Shown here: positions 45,657 through 54,045 of the stretch, piece after piece
Layout: each line of letters opens with the position of its first letter
How positions within the stretch are numbered: position 1 is the stretch's first letter
Source of the DNA: an uncultured Collinsella sp.
Lineage (GTDB): Bacteria; Actinomycetota; Coriobacteriia; Coriobacteriales; Coriobacteriaceae
Length of the DNA stretch: 64,000 nucleotides
Assembly (NCBI GenBank): GCA_900548265.1
Contig: URKG01000008.1
Span: forward strand, 1 to 64,000
Direction of reading: 5' to 3'
Position numbers and translations under genes: made by a program
The notes under the pieces: model-generated
The model's input: only the letters and a program-made list of their open reading frames with translations
What the model was told of the DNA's origin: nothing
The model's database searches: none

Positions 45657-45685
45657 ATTCTACAACCAGCCCAGGGCAAAAGCAA
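45657..45685 (-). promoter_or_regulatory. Putative promoter of the pilus operon
   Basis: Minus-strand TTGCTT (45680-45685), 17-base spacer, TAGAAT (45657-45662), about 70 bases ahead of the adhesin ATG. The -35 is weak. Confidence 0.35.
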
Positions 45686-45727
45686 AATCATGCGTAACCG
45701 ATTTGCAGTCATTTTTCGAATTTTTCG

Positions 45728-45783
45728 CATTGCGCAGGTAGGACGCCAAAAGTGGCTAAAAAGGCCCCGTCCTAAATGAGCTA
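45728..45783 (-). repeat. Half copy of the element found at 39599-39728
   Basis: ATTGCGCAGGTAGGACG then TAGCTAAAAAGGCCCC-like sequence and TCCTAAATGAGCTAC match 39673-39728. As there, the last bases are the stop codon of a minus-strand gene (LysR), followed in frame by a second TAG three codons on. Confidence 0.75.
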
Positions 45784-46659
45784 CTTGAGAAGCTGAGCCA
45801 TTGCGTTGACGAATTTTTGTACTTGGAGGGTGGGCTCGAGCGGATAGTGCAAAAAGACCGGCACCTCTCGCCCGCATAGAAACGGCACGCCCACAAAGGC
45901 CGGGTGCACCCCCGACCACGCCCCGCAGGTGAGCACCGCGTCGCCCTTTTCCTCCGCCTCGTTAAAGAGCGCAAAGTCGAAGCTGTCCACATCGATCACG
46001 TCCACGCCGCCGTCGGCCAAAAGGTCGATGCGCAGGCTGTCCATGGCGTCGTTGCCGTGGCGCAGTACGCGCAGACGCATGCCCTCCAGGTCGGCAACCG
46101 TAATGCGATTCTTGCGCGCCAGCGGGCTCGTGCGCGGCAGGTCGATATAAAACGGCACGTTAACGATGCGAAGCTTTTGGCAGGCGTCGCCCCAGCGTGG
46201 AGTAGAAAAACTCGACTGCACTACATCCACCTCGCGGCCCAAGCTGCGCATGACGGATTCGCGCTCGTCATAGAGGTCGCTTACCGGCACGATCTCAAAT
46301 CGCAGCGATGGTTCCAGATCGTGGATGTCCGACCACATCGACAGCGTTTGGCGCCCCGGGCACATCATCGACACACCCAGGCGCACGGCCCCGCCATCGC
46401 CTGCCGCGCGTCGGGCACGGCGTAGCGCGTCCTCGGACTGCCGCATGATCGAACGTGCATCGTCCACCAGCAGAGCACCTGCCGGCGTCACCTTAACACC
46501 AGAATGCGAGCGCTCGAACAACATGATGCCGAACTCGGCCTCGAATCCCGACACCTGTTTGACGAGCGCCGGGGTCGACACGCGCAATTTTGCCGCCGCA
46601 CGCGAGAAGCTTCCCAGCTCCGCGGCGGCCGATATGGCCTCAAGTCGTCGATCGTACAC
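45781..46659 (-). CDS. LysR-family transcriptional regulator
   Basis: 292 residues with the LysR helix-turn-helix (LEAISAAAELGSFSRAAAKLRVSTPALVKQVSGFEAEFGIMLFER) and a type II periplasmic-binding-like effector domain. GTG start at 46659 with GGGAG eight bases upstream; the frame runs upstream without a site. Divergent from the SDR operon, so a likely regulator of it. The pilus operon follows on the same strand after a repeat element. Confidence 0.9.
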   Translation of the reverse strand: MYDRRLEAISAAAELGSFSRAAAKLRVSTPALVKQVSGFEAEFGIMLFERSHSGVKVTPAGALLVDDARSIMRQSEDALRRARRAAGDGGAVRLGVSMMCPGRQTLSMWSDIHDLEPSLRFEIVPVSDLYDERESVMRSLGREVDVVQSSFSTPRWGDACQKLRIVNVPFYIDLPRTSPLARKNRITVADLEGMRLRVLRHGNDAMDSLRIDLLADGGVDVIDVDSFDFALFNEAEEKGDAVLTCGAWSGVHPAFVGVPFLCGREVPVFLHYPLEPTLQVQKFVNAMAQLLK

Positions 46660-46839
46660 GTCAATCTCCCGTTTTCGCGCTTGTGGCCACATGATGCCAC
46701 AGGGGGTTGTTTTCGCAGGTCACGCGCTTAATTGAGAAAAAACTGCATCGCACGGTGTAAACCTACGGTTAACGCCATTCTAACAAATATGCAATTCACC
46801 TGCGCAAATGCAAAGCATACGATAACCAGCGAAAACCAC

Positions 46840-46866
46840 GTGGGTCGATTAATGGGAGCGACCCAC
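46840..46866 (+). promoter_or_regulatory. Hairpin in the leader of the SDR operon
   Basis: Eight-base stem GTGGGTCG / CGACCCAC with an 11-base loop, ending about 10 bases ahead of the SDR ribosome site (GAAGGGAAG). Could be a regulator site or mRNA structure. The 233-base divergent region 46660-46892 also contains several T-n-A dyads suited to LysR binding; none stands out. Confidence 0.45.
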
Positions 46867-46892
46867 CGGGAGGCACAAGAAGGGAAGTTCCT

Positions 46893-47774
46893 ATGAGCAA
46901 TTGGCTCAAGCTCGAGGGCGATGTCTGCGCCGTGACTGGCGCGCTCGGCGGTATGGGCGTCGAGATTTGCCGCGAGTTCGCCCGCAACGGCGCCAACGTC
47001 GTCCTGCTCGACCTGGACGAGGAAAAGGTCAAGGCCGCAGCCGCCGACCTCGCTGCCGAATTCGGCATCCACGCCGAGGGCTACAAGATGAACGCCACCG
47101 ACGAGGCCGAGGTTCAGGCTGCCGTCGACGCCACCATCGCCAACTTCGGCCGCGTCGACGTTCTCGTCAACACCGCCGGCATCCTGCGCTTCGCCGCCAT
47201 GGAGGACCTGCCGCTGAGCGACTGGGAGCAGGTGCTCAACATCAACCTCACCGGTTACTTCATCACCTCGCAGCGCTTTGGTCGCGAGATGATCAAGGCC
47301 GGCCAGGGCCGCCTGGTGCACATCTCGACCGTCGCCAGCCACTCCCCCGAGACGTTCTCGGGCGTGTACAGCTCCACCAAGGCCGGCGTCAACATGATGT
47401 CCAAGATGCTGGCTGCCGAGTGGGGCCCCTACGGCGTGCGCTCCAACTGCGTCGAGCCTTGCTTCGTTAAGACCCCGATGTCGGCCAACTTCTACGCCGA
47501 CCCCGAGGTCGAAAAGAGCCGCAGCCGTCTGATCGCCACGCGCCGCATCGGCGAGGTCAGCGATATCGCCAACGCCGTCATGTTCCTGGCGTCCAAGCGC
47601 TCGGACTTTACCACCGGCGACGCCATCAAGGTCGATGGCGGCTTCTCCAACATGATGGGCGACCTCACCGCCAAGCCCGGCGGCCGTCGCGCCTATGCCG
47701 ACAACTACCTTAAAAACAAGGGTGTCGAGCTTTGGTCCGATGAGTCCGGCGTCGCCAAGCCGACTGACCAGTAA
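46893..47774 (+). CDS. Short-chain dehydrogenase/reductase
   Basis: 293-residue NAD(P)-dependent oxidoreductase. Cofactor motif TGALGGMG, NTAG, catalytic STVASH Ser and Tyr-x-x-x-Lys in YSSTK. LLDLDEE (Asp after strand 2) points to NAD rather than NADP. The C-terminus has about 35 extra residues (GDLTAKPGGRRAYADNYLKNKGVELW). First gene of an operon with a transporter and a Gfo/Idh-type oxidoreductase, which suggests oxidation of an imported hydroxylated compound such as a polyol or sugar acid. Substrate unknown. Confidence 0.9.
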   Translation: MSNWLKLEGDVCAVTGALGGMGVEICREFARNGANVVLLDLDEEKVKAAAADLAAEFGIHAEGYKMNATDEAEVQAAVDATIANFGRVDVLVNTAGILRFAAMEDLPLSDWEQVLNINLTGYFITSQRFGREMIKAGQGRLVHISTVASHSPETFSGVYSSTKAGVNMMSKMLAAEWGPYGVRSNCVEPCFVKTPMSANFYADPEVEKSRSRLIATRRIGEVSDIANAVMFLASKRSDFTTGDAIKVDGGFSNMMGDLTAKPGGRRAYADNYLKNKGVELWSDESGVAKPTDQ

Positions 47775-47839
47775 ACCAACCTAACAGGGAGGCCCGCGGA
47801 CACGCCCGCTCCTCCCCCGCATCGATGAGAAAGAGTCCA

Positions 47840-49096
47840 ATGGCTTCCACCAACTCCAACAAGGGTCGCGCCGTCGTGCTTTCCGCCGCGTGCGTCACCA
47901 TGTTCTTCATCAGCTCCATCGCGCTGTATTCCGTCGTGAGCAAGAACCTACTCGCCGTCTACCCCGAGTGGTCGAGCGCTCTTACCTGGGCCTTCCCGGT
48001 CTTTCAGACCATCATGGCCGTGACGGGCATCTTCGCCGGCCGCATCTCCGATAAGATCGGCCCGCGCAACGTCGTTATCGCCGCCGCCGTGTGCTACGGC
48101 CTGGGCTGGTTCATGTCCGGCACCGTCACCGAGCCGTGGCAGTTCTACCTGTGGTTCTCGCTCGTCGCCGCCATCGGCAACGGCCTGGGCTACAACCCGG
48201 CGCTCACCACCGGCCAAAAGTGGTTCATCGACAAGAAGGGCCTCGCCTCCGGCATTACGCTCGCCGCTTCGACTGCCGGCCCCGCCGTGCTGTCCCCGGT
48301 GCTCGCCTCGCTGCTCATCCCGAGCCTGGGTATCTTTGGCGCCCTTAAGGCGCTCGGCGTCATCTTCTTTGTGATGATCGCCGCCTCCGCCCTGTTCCTG
48401 AAGGCCCCCGAGGCCGGTTGGCTGCCCGAGGGCTTCGAGGCCCCCAAGGGCGGCGCGCACGCCGGCACCTTCGGCGACCTCACCCCGGGCGAGATGGTCA
48501 AGACCCCGCGCTTCTGGGTCCTCATCATCACCTTCGCCTTTGCCGCCACCGCCGGTACTCTGCTCGTGGGCAAGGTTGCCTCCATCGCCGCCGTCCAGCT
48601 CTTCGCCGATCCCACGAGCGCCGCGGCCGTCGCCCTCGGCGGTGTGGTGGTCTCCGTCAACACCTGCGCCAACCTGGTCGGCCGCCTGTCCTTTGGCCAG
48701 ATCATCGACAAGCTCGGCGCCTATAAGTCGCTGCTCATCAGCCTTGTCGTCACCATCGTCGCACTCGTCATCATGTCGATGAGCTTTACACAGAGCATGT
48801 TCTTTGTGGCGCTCGCTCTGCTCGGCTTTAGCTTTGGCGCCCTGCTCGTCATCTACCCGCCGCTCACCGGTGGCGCCTTTGGTACCAGCAACATCGGCGT
48901 CAACTACGGCATCATGTTTTTGGGTTATGCCGCTTCCACCTGGATCAGCCAGCCCATCACCGCCGTGCTGTATCACGCCGAGGCCGGCAGCGCCGCCTAC
49001 CAGCAGTCCTTCTACGGCGCCATTGTGATCGCCGCCATCGCCGTCGTGCTCACCGTCTACATGATGGTCTCCGACAGCAAGAAGAAGTCCGCCTAG
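47840..49096 (+). CDS. MFS transporter, oxalate/formate antiporter-like family
   Basis: 418 residues, twelve predicted helices. SRISDKIGPRNVV-type loop (GRISDKIGPRN), AAIGNGLGYNPALTTGQKWFIDKKGLASGI and KAPEAGWLPEG are characteristic of the OFA family, which exchanges small carboxylates. Start set at ATG 47840 (AAAGAG upstream); an ATG 15 bases earlier lacks a site. Middle gene of the SDR operon. Substrate in this organism is not known. Confidence 0.85.
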   Translation: MASTNSNKGRAVVLSAACVTMFFISSIALYSVVSKNLLAVYPEWSSALTWAFPVFQTIMAVTGIFAGRISDKIGPRNVVIAAAVCYGLGWFMSGTVTEPWQFYLWFSLVAAIGNGLGYNPALTTGQKWFIDKKGLASGITLAASTAGPAVLSPVLASLLIPSLGIFGALKALGVIFFVMIAASALFLKAPEAGWLPEGFEAPKGGAHAGTFGDLTPGEMVKTPRFWVLIITFAFAATAGTLLVGKVASIAAVQLFADPTSAAAVALGGVVVSVNTCANLVGRLSFGQIIDKLGAYKSLLISLVVTIVALVIMSMSFTQSMFFVALALLGFSFGALLVIYPPLTGGAFGTSNIGVNYGIMFLGYAASTWISQPITAVLYHAEAGSAAYQQSFYGAIVIAAIAVVLTVYMMVSDSKKKSA

Positions 49097-49103
49097 TTTT
49101 ACC

Positions 49104-49137
49104 GATGCGACAAAGGGACAGTCCCTTTGTCGCATTC
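49104..49137. repeat. GTGACAAAGGGACTGTCCC-type palindrome, copy d
   Basis: ATGCGACAAAGGGAC / GTCCCTTTGTCGCAT, perfect 15-base arms around one A. It sits inside the operon, between the MFS and Gfo/Idh genes. Confidence 0.88.
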
Positions 49138-49165
49138 CACCGGTCACCAGTATTAAGGAGTCGAA

Positions 49166-50206
49166 ATGTCTGAGCTCAACCCCGTCCGCATTGCCGTTAT
49201 CGGCGCCGGCGCCATGGGCCGCAACCACATCCGCTTTGTCACCGAGGAGCCCGAGGCCGAGCTCGTCGCCATCGCCGACGCCTTTGAGGGCGCCCGCGCC
49301 ACGGCTGAGGCCGCCGGCGTGCCGTTCTTCACCGATCCCGCCCAGATGATGGACGAGGTTAAGCCCGAGGCCGTCATCATCGCCACGCCCAACGACCTGC
49401 ACCTGGGCGTTGCCCGCGAGGCTGTGAAGCGCAATATCGTGCCGTTGATCGAAAAGCCGATCTCCAACGATCTCGAGGATGCCCAGGCCTTCGCCGCCGA
49501 GGCCGAGACCGCCGGCGTGCCCGTGCTCGTAGGTCAGCACCGTCGCCACAACCCCTTCGTCAACAAGGCCAAGGAGATCATCGAGTCCGGCGAGCTGGGC
49601 AAGCTCACCGTGTCGAGCTTCCACTACATGATCTATAAGAATGACGAGTATTTCGATGTCGAGTGGCGCCGCAAGAAGGGTGCCGGCCCGATCCTGGTCA
49701 ACCTGGTTCACGACGTCGACCTGCTCCGCTATCTGCTGGGCGAGCCTGTTGCCGTCCAGGGTATGCAGTCCAGCGCCGCCCGCGGTTTTGAGACCGAGGA
49801 CTCCGCCGTGGTCAACGTCCGTTTTGCCGATGGCGCGCTCGCAAGCATGACCATCTCCGACGCCACCGCCAGCCCCTGGAACTGGGAGGCCACCGCCCGC
49901 GAGGATCCGCAGTACCGCCCCTTCGACGCCGACGCCTACTTTATCGGCGGCACTAAGGGCGCCCTGTCGCTGCCCCGCCTGCACCAGTTCTCCTACGACG
50001 GCGCCTCTAACTGGCACAAGCCGCTGCAGATGGAGATTCCGGCCGTCGACCCGGCACTGCCGCACAAGATGCAGCTCAAGCACTTTGTGAAGGTTGTCCG
50101 CCGCGAGGTCGAGCCCGTCGTGACCCCCGCCGACAACGTTAAGACGCTCACGCTTCTCAACGCTATCAAGGAGGCCGCCGAGACCGGTCAGCTCGTCGAG
50201 CTGTAA
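49166..50206 (+). CDS. Gfo/Idh/MocA-family oxidoreductase
   Basis: 346 residues. N-terminal Rossmann motif VAVIGAGAMGRNHIR (as IAVIGAGAMGRNH) and the family EKP motif (LIEKPISND) with the catalytic His area LVNLVHDVDLLRYLLG. Such enzymes oxidise or epimerise sugars and inositols with bound NAD(P). AAGGAG precedes the ATG. Third gene of the SDR-MFS operon; both oxidoreductases probably act on the transported compound or its product. Confidence 0.9.
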   Translation: MSELNPVRIAVIGAGAMGRNHIRFVTEEPEAELVAIADAFEGARATAEAAGVPFFTDPAQMMDEVKPEAVIIATPNDLHLGVAREAVKRNIVPLIEKPISNDLEDAQAFAAEAETAGVPVLVGQHRRHNPFVNKAKEIIESGELGKLTVSSFHYMIYKNDEYFDVEWRRKKGAGPILVNLVHDVDLLRYLLGEPVAVQGMQSSAARGFETEDSAVVNVRFADGALASMTISDATASPWNWEATAREDPQYRPFDADAYFIGGTKGALSLPRLHQFSYDGASNWHKPLQMEIPAVDPALPHKMQLKHFVKVVRREVEPVVTPADNVKTLTLLNAIKEAAETGQLVEL

Positions 50207-50275
50207 TGCCTTAAGAGCGACCGCGGCAGAAGCCCCATGCCGAACCCTTCGGTCCGTCACCAACAAGCCCCTCTT

Positions 50276-50315
50276 CTTTGCCCCGCGAGCAGCCTCCTGC
50301 CCGCGGGGCATTTTG
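50276..50315 (+). terminator. Terminator of the SDR-MFS-Gfo operon
   Basis: TGCCCCGCG / CGCGGGGCA stem with a 14-base loop, followed by TTTTG, about 70 bases after the stop. Confidence 0.75.
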
Positions 50316-50373
50316 CTACCTTGCCGACGATTTTTCTGGAGCGGGGGGCTATTTTGCACCTCGGCTTGATTCG

Positions 50374-50537
50374 TTCGCCACGAAACGCGCCTATCTACTA
50401 CGTTTAGCCGATCGCCCTCAACCATGCCAAATTTCTCGAAATAAAAACCGCAGGTAGACGGGTTGCATATTTTCGGAAAACCGGGGGATGGTCGACCAAT
50501 ACGGTTCAAACGTAGTAGATAGGCCGTTTTCATGGCG
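50374..50537. repeat. Large inverted repeat upstream of tex
   Basis: Arms of about 30 bases: CGCCACGAAACGC then GCCTATCTACTACGTTT (to 50403), against AAACGTAGTAGATAGGC and GTTTTCATGGCG (50508-50537). The inner 17 bases pair perfectly. It fills most of the 412-base gene-free interval 50207-50618. Confidence 0.78.
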
Positions 50538-50618
50538 CGGCCCCAAAACAGTCTTTTGGGACGGGTGGTATCCTTGGTAGCCCTGTGCTGCAAACGCACC
50601 TTAAACGCAAGGAGTCCC

Positions 50619-52766
50619 ATGGATCTTATCGCCCAGCTCGCCCGCGAGCTCAACCTTAAGGCCGCCAACGTCGAGGCAGCCGTCAAGCTCATCGACGAGG
50701 GCAACACCATCCCCTTTATCTCGCGCTACCGCAAGGAAGCCACGGGTGGCATGGACGACGTCGCCCTGCGCGCGCTCGACGAGCGCCTGTCCTACCTGCG
50801 CAATCTTGAACAGCGCAAAGAGGACGTCATTCTGCTCATCGACGCCCAGGGCAAACTTACGCCCGAGCTCGAACAGCAAATTCGCGAGGCCACGCAGCTC
50901 CAGCGTGTCGAGGACCTCTACAAGCCCTACCGCAAAAAGCGCATGACCCGCGCACAGAAGGCCCGCGAGGCAGGCCTGGAGCCACTTGCCAACATGGTCA
51001 TCATGCAGGCCTCGGCCAAGGGCAGCGCGCTCGACGCCGCCGCGGCATACGTCAACGAGGAAGCCGGCTTCGACACGCCCGAGAAGGCGCTCGCCGGCGC
51101 GGCGGACATCGTGGCCGAGACGGTAGCCGAGGACCCCGAGAACGTCGCCGACCTGCGTGCCTTTACGCAAAACACCGCAGACATCGTCGTCGAGGCCACC
51201 GACCCCACCGAGAAGACCCCCTACGAGCCGTACTACAGCTATGATGAGCCGCTGCGCCGTATACCCAACCACCGCGTGCTGGCTATCGACCGCGGTGAGC
51301 GCGAGGGCAAGCTCCGCGTGCGCGTGAACGTCGACGGCGCCGCCGCCACGGCACGCCTCGGCAGCCGTTGGCCCCGACGCCAGGGCGTCTTCGCGCCCGT
51401 CTTTGACGCCGCCATCGCCGACGGCTACAAGCGCCTCATGGCCCCCTCGCTGGAGCGCGAGGCCCGCGCCAAACTCACCGTCCGTGCGCAGACCGAGGCC
51501 ATCAATGTCTTTGCCAAGAATCTCGAGGGCCTGCTCTCGGCACGCCCCGTGCGCGGCGCCCGCGTGCTCGCGCTCGATCCGGGCTACCGCACCGGCTGCA
51601 AGGTCGCCGTCATGGACGAGACCGGCAAGCTGCTCGACCACGGCGTGGTCTATCCCACCAAGCCGCGCCACGACGTCGCCGGCACCAAGCGCGAGCTCGC
51701 CCGCCTCGTCAAAAAGGACAGCGTCAACACCATCGTCATCGGCAACGGCACCGCCAGCCGCGAGACCGAGGAAGTCGTCTCGGAGTTCATCGCCGAGCAG
51801 GCGCCTGAGCTGCGATACACCATCGTCAACGAGGCCGGCGCATCGGTGTACTCCGCCTCCGAGCTCGCCAGCCAGGAGTATCCCGATCTGGACGTCACCG
51901 TGCGTGGCGCCATGAGCCTGGGCCGCCGTCTACAGGACCCGCTGGCAGAGCTCGTCAAGATCCCGCCCCAGTCCATCGGCGTTGGCCAGTACCAGCACGA
52001 CCTTGACCAGGCCGAGCTTTCGCGCACCCTGGGCCATGTGGTGGAGGACGTCGTCAACCACGTGGGCGTCGACGTGAATACCGCGAGCGCAAGCCTGCTG
52101 GGATACGTATCGGGCATCACGCCGAGCGTGGCCAAAAACATCGTGGCCTACCGCGAGGAAAACGGTGCCTTTACCGATCGCCGCCAGCTTAAGAAGGTCC
52201 CCAAACTAGGACCCAAGGCATACCTCAACGCCGCGGGCTTCCTGCGCATCAGCGGCGGCAAGAACCCGCTCGACGCGACGAGTGTCCACCCCGAGAGCTA
52301 CGAGGTGGCCACGTCCGTCCTGGAACGCGCCGGCGTTAAAGCCAGCGAGCTCAGCCGCGGCGGCGTGCCCGACATCGAGCGCCGTCTGGGCAGTATCTCG
52401 GCGCTGGCAAGTGACCTGAACTGCGGCACCCTCACGCTCATCGACATCGTCAACGAGCTCAAGAAGCCCGGCCGCGACCCGCGCGACGACGCGCCCGAGG
52501 TGGTCTTTAGCCGCTCGGCACTTTCCATCGACGACCTGGAACCCGGCATGGAGCTCAAGGGCACGGTGCGCAACGTCGTCGACTTTGGCGCCTTCGTCGA
52601 CGTGGGAGTGCACCAGGACGGCCTCGTACATATCTCTAAGCTGGCCAACCGCTTTGTCAAGCACCCCAGCGACGTCGTGCGCGTCGGTGACACGGTCAAG
52701 GTGTGGGTCGAAAAGGTCGATCGCGACCGCAAGAAGATCTCGCTCACCATGGTGCAGGGCAAGTAA
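50619..52766 (+). CDS. tex: Tex family S1 RNA-binding protein
   Basis: 715-residue transcription accessory protein. Layout: helical N-terminal Tex domain (TIPFISRYRKEATGGMDD, VEDLYKPYRKKRMTRAQKAREAGL), a YqgF/RNase H-like domain (VLALDPGYRTGCKVAV, NTIVIGNGTASRETE), a helix-hairpin-helix part (VNTASASLLGYVSGITPSVAKNIVAYR) and a C-terminal S1 domain (GTVRNVVDFGAFVDVGVHQDGLVHISKL). Binds nucleic acid and affects transcription and virulence in other bacteria. Start at ATG 50619 with AAGGAG. Confidence 0.95.
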   Translation: MDLIAQLARELNLKAANVEAAVKLIDEGNTIPFISRYRKEATGGMDDVALRALDERLSYLRNLEQRKEDVILLIDAQGKLTPELEQQIREATQLQRVEDLYKPYRKKRMTRAQKAREAGLEPLANMVIMQASAKGSALDAAAAYVNEEAGFDTPEKALAGAADIVAETVAEDPENVADLRAFTQNTADIVVEATDPTEKTPYEPYYSYDEPLRRIPNHRVLAIDRGEREGKLRVRVNVDGAAATARLGSRWPRRQGVFAPVFDAAIADGYKRLMAPSLEREARAKLTVRAQTEAINVFAKNLEGLLSARPVRGARVLALDPGYRTGCKVAVMDETGKLLDHGVVYPTKPRHDVAGTKRELARLVKKDSVNTIVIGNGTASRETEEVVSEFIAEQAPELRYTIVNEAGASVYSASELASQEYPDLDVTVRGAMSLGRRLQDPLAELVKIPPQSIGVGQYQHDLDQAELSRTLGHVVEDVVNHVGVDVNTASASLLGYVSGITPSVAKNIVAYREENGAFTDRRQLKKVPKLGPKAYLNAAGFLRISGGKNPLDATSVHPESYEVATSVLERAGVKASELSRGGVPDIERRLGSISALASDLNCGTLTLIDIVNELKKPGRDPRDDAPEVVFSRSALSIDDLEPGMELKGTVRNVVDFGAFVDVGVHQDGLVHISKLANRFVKHPSDVVRVGDTVKVWVEKVDRDRKKISLTMVQGK

Positions 52767-52775
52767 ACCGCCAAA

Positions 52776-52991
52776 GCAAAGGTACCCCCTGTAGCGATGT
52801 GCAAAATCGCGAGTATTCTGCAAATTCCACCGTTCCGGATGCCCCTCAGAGACGAAAAAGCAAAAAACAGCCCCCGTTTTAGCGTCGTCAGAGCCAAAAC
52901 GGGGGCCGTTCCATGCTTCGGTTAACTGATAAAGACCTTTACCTTGCTGAATACTCTCAATTTTGCACGGCGCAGGCGGGGGTACCTTTGC
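52776..52991. repeat. Long imperfect palindrome between tex and transaldolase
   Basis: Left arm 52776-52824 (GCAAAGGTACCCC, GTGCAAAAT, GAGTATTC, GCAA) matches the reverse complement of 52944-52991 block by block with short mismatched joints. A terminator hairpin lies at its centre. The interval 52767-53147 has no gene. Confidence 0.72.
52858..52906 (-). terminator. Hairpin with minus-strand T-run
   Basis: Eleven-base stem GCCCCCGTTTT / AAAACGGGGGC. On the minus strand it is followed by TGTTTTTTGCTTTTT, so it ends leftward transcription, from the transaldolase gene about 240 bases away. Confidence 0.6.
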
Positions 52992-53046
52992 CCACGGCAG
53001 GATATGGAAGCCAATCGCCAACTTGCTGGCAAGCTCGTGCCGGCAG

Positions 53047-53116
53047 CCCCGGCCTTTCCTTTGCCTAGCGCGACCCTCGCGGAGCGCGTGAGCGATAGGG
53101 AAAGGAAAGGCCGGGG
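53047..53116. repeat. Sixteen-base inverted repeat beyond the transaldolase stop
   Basis: CCCCGGCCTTTCCTTT (53047-53062) pairs perfectly with 53101-53116; the spacer has further self-complementary parts (CCTA/TAGG, GCGCG). No T-run. Just left of it, 52993-53010 repeats the last codons of the transaldolase gene (ACGGCAGGATATGGAA), a partial duplication. Confidence 0.75.
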
Positions 53117-53147
53117 CGAACAGCCCACGGTACAGTCGGTGTTCGCG

Positions 53148-53852
53148 CTACGGCAGGATATGGAAACCGAGCGCCGCGATATCCTTGGCAAAACCGCGCA
53201 CGGTATCGAGCGAGACCTCGTACGGGTCGCGACCAATGTTCTTGCGCTTGGCCAGGATGCTGTTGGGCACCGTAATGATCTGGCAACCGCAGGCCTCGGC
53301 CTGGTAAATGTTGATGAGCTCGCGCGTGGACGCCCACAGGACCTCGCAGTTGGGCTTTGCGGCGGCCTTCTTGACCGACTCCGTCATAAACGGAATGGGG
53401 TCGACGCCGGTATCGGCGATGCGGCCGGCAAAGAGCGAGATGATGGACGGCGTCTCGGCGTCGACGGCCTCGACCATCTCATCAACCTGCGTAGGCGTAA
53501 AGATGGTGGTGACGTTGACCTTGATGCCGTCGGCCGAAAGCTTGCGCACCAGCTCGGCGGTGGACTCGCCCTTGGTGGTCACGCACGGAATCTTGACGTA
53601 GACGTTCTCGGCCCAGGTAGCGATCTCGCGCGCCTCGACCTCCATGGTCTCGACGTCGTCGGCAAAGACCTCAAACGAGACGGACACATCGGTGATGTGG
53701 GCCAGGACCTCCTTGGCAAACGCGCGGTAATCCGTCACGCCGCCCTTCTTCATAAGGGACGGGTTGGTCGTGAAACCCTGAACGTTGCCGTTCTCGTACA
53801 TGTCGAGCATGCCCTCGAGGTTTGCACCGTCAGCGAACACCTTGATTGCCAT
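53148..53852 (-). CDS. Small transaldolase-family protein
   Basis: 234-residue member of the small transaldolase / fructose-6-phosphate aldolase group. The Schiff-base Lys is in VYVKIPC; TTNPSLMKKGG and IFTPTQ are family segments. The position that is Tyr in true FSA (SPYVGR) and Phe in transaldolase is Phe here (SLFAGR), favouring transaldolase activity in the pentose phosphate pathway. ATG at 53852 with AAAGGA upstream. Confidence 0.85.
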   Translation of the reverse strand: MAIKVFADGANLEGMLDMYENGNVQGFTTNPSLMKKGGVTDYRAFAKEVLAHITDVSVSFEVFADDVETMEVEAREIATWAENVYVKIPCVTTKGESTAELVRKLSADGIKVNVTTIFTPTQVDEMVEAVDAETPSIISLFAGRIADTGVDPIPFMTESVKKAAAKPNCEVLWASTRELINIYQAEACGCQIITVPNSILAKRKNIGRDPYEVSLDTVRGFAKDIAALGFHILP

Positions 53853-54045
53853 CTGCCTGATTCCTTTCGCTTGCACATGGGCGTTAAACTGCTAAACACT
53901 TTACCTACGTTTATCAAGGCGTGAGCTGCGGTTTTTTATCTTCTCGGCGAACGGTATAAACACCTCAGTGTTTGGATTGATAAATCGATTGAGCATGCAA
54001 AAGCAAAGAGTCGCAGTTTGAGCAAACGTCAGAACGTGGGATTCA

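Noticed and set aside
47948..50710. Open frame of about 920 codons antisense to the MFS and Gfo/Idh genes
   Set aside because: Covers two well-supported genes and their intergenic palindrome in the opposite sense; low-complexity Gly/Asp/Ala/His composition typical of antisense frames.
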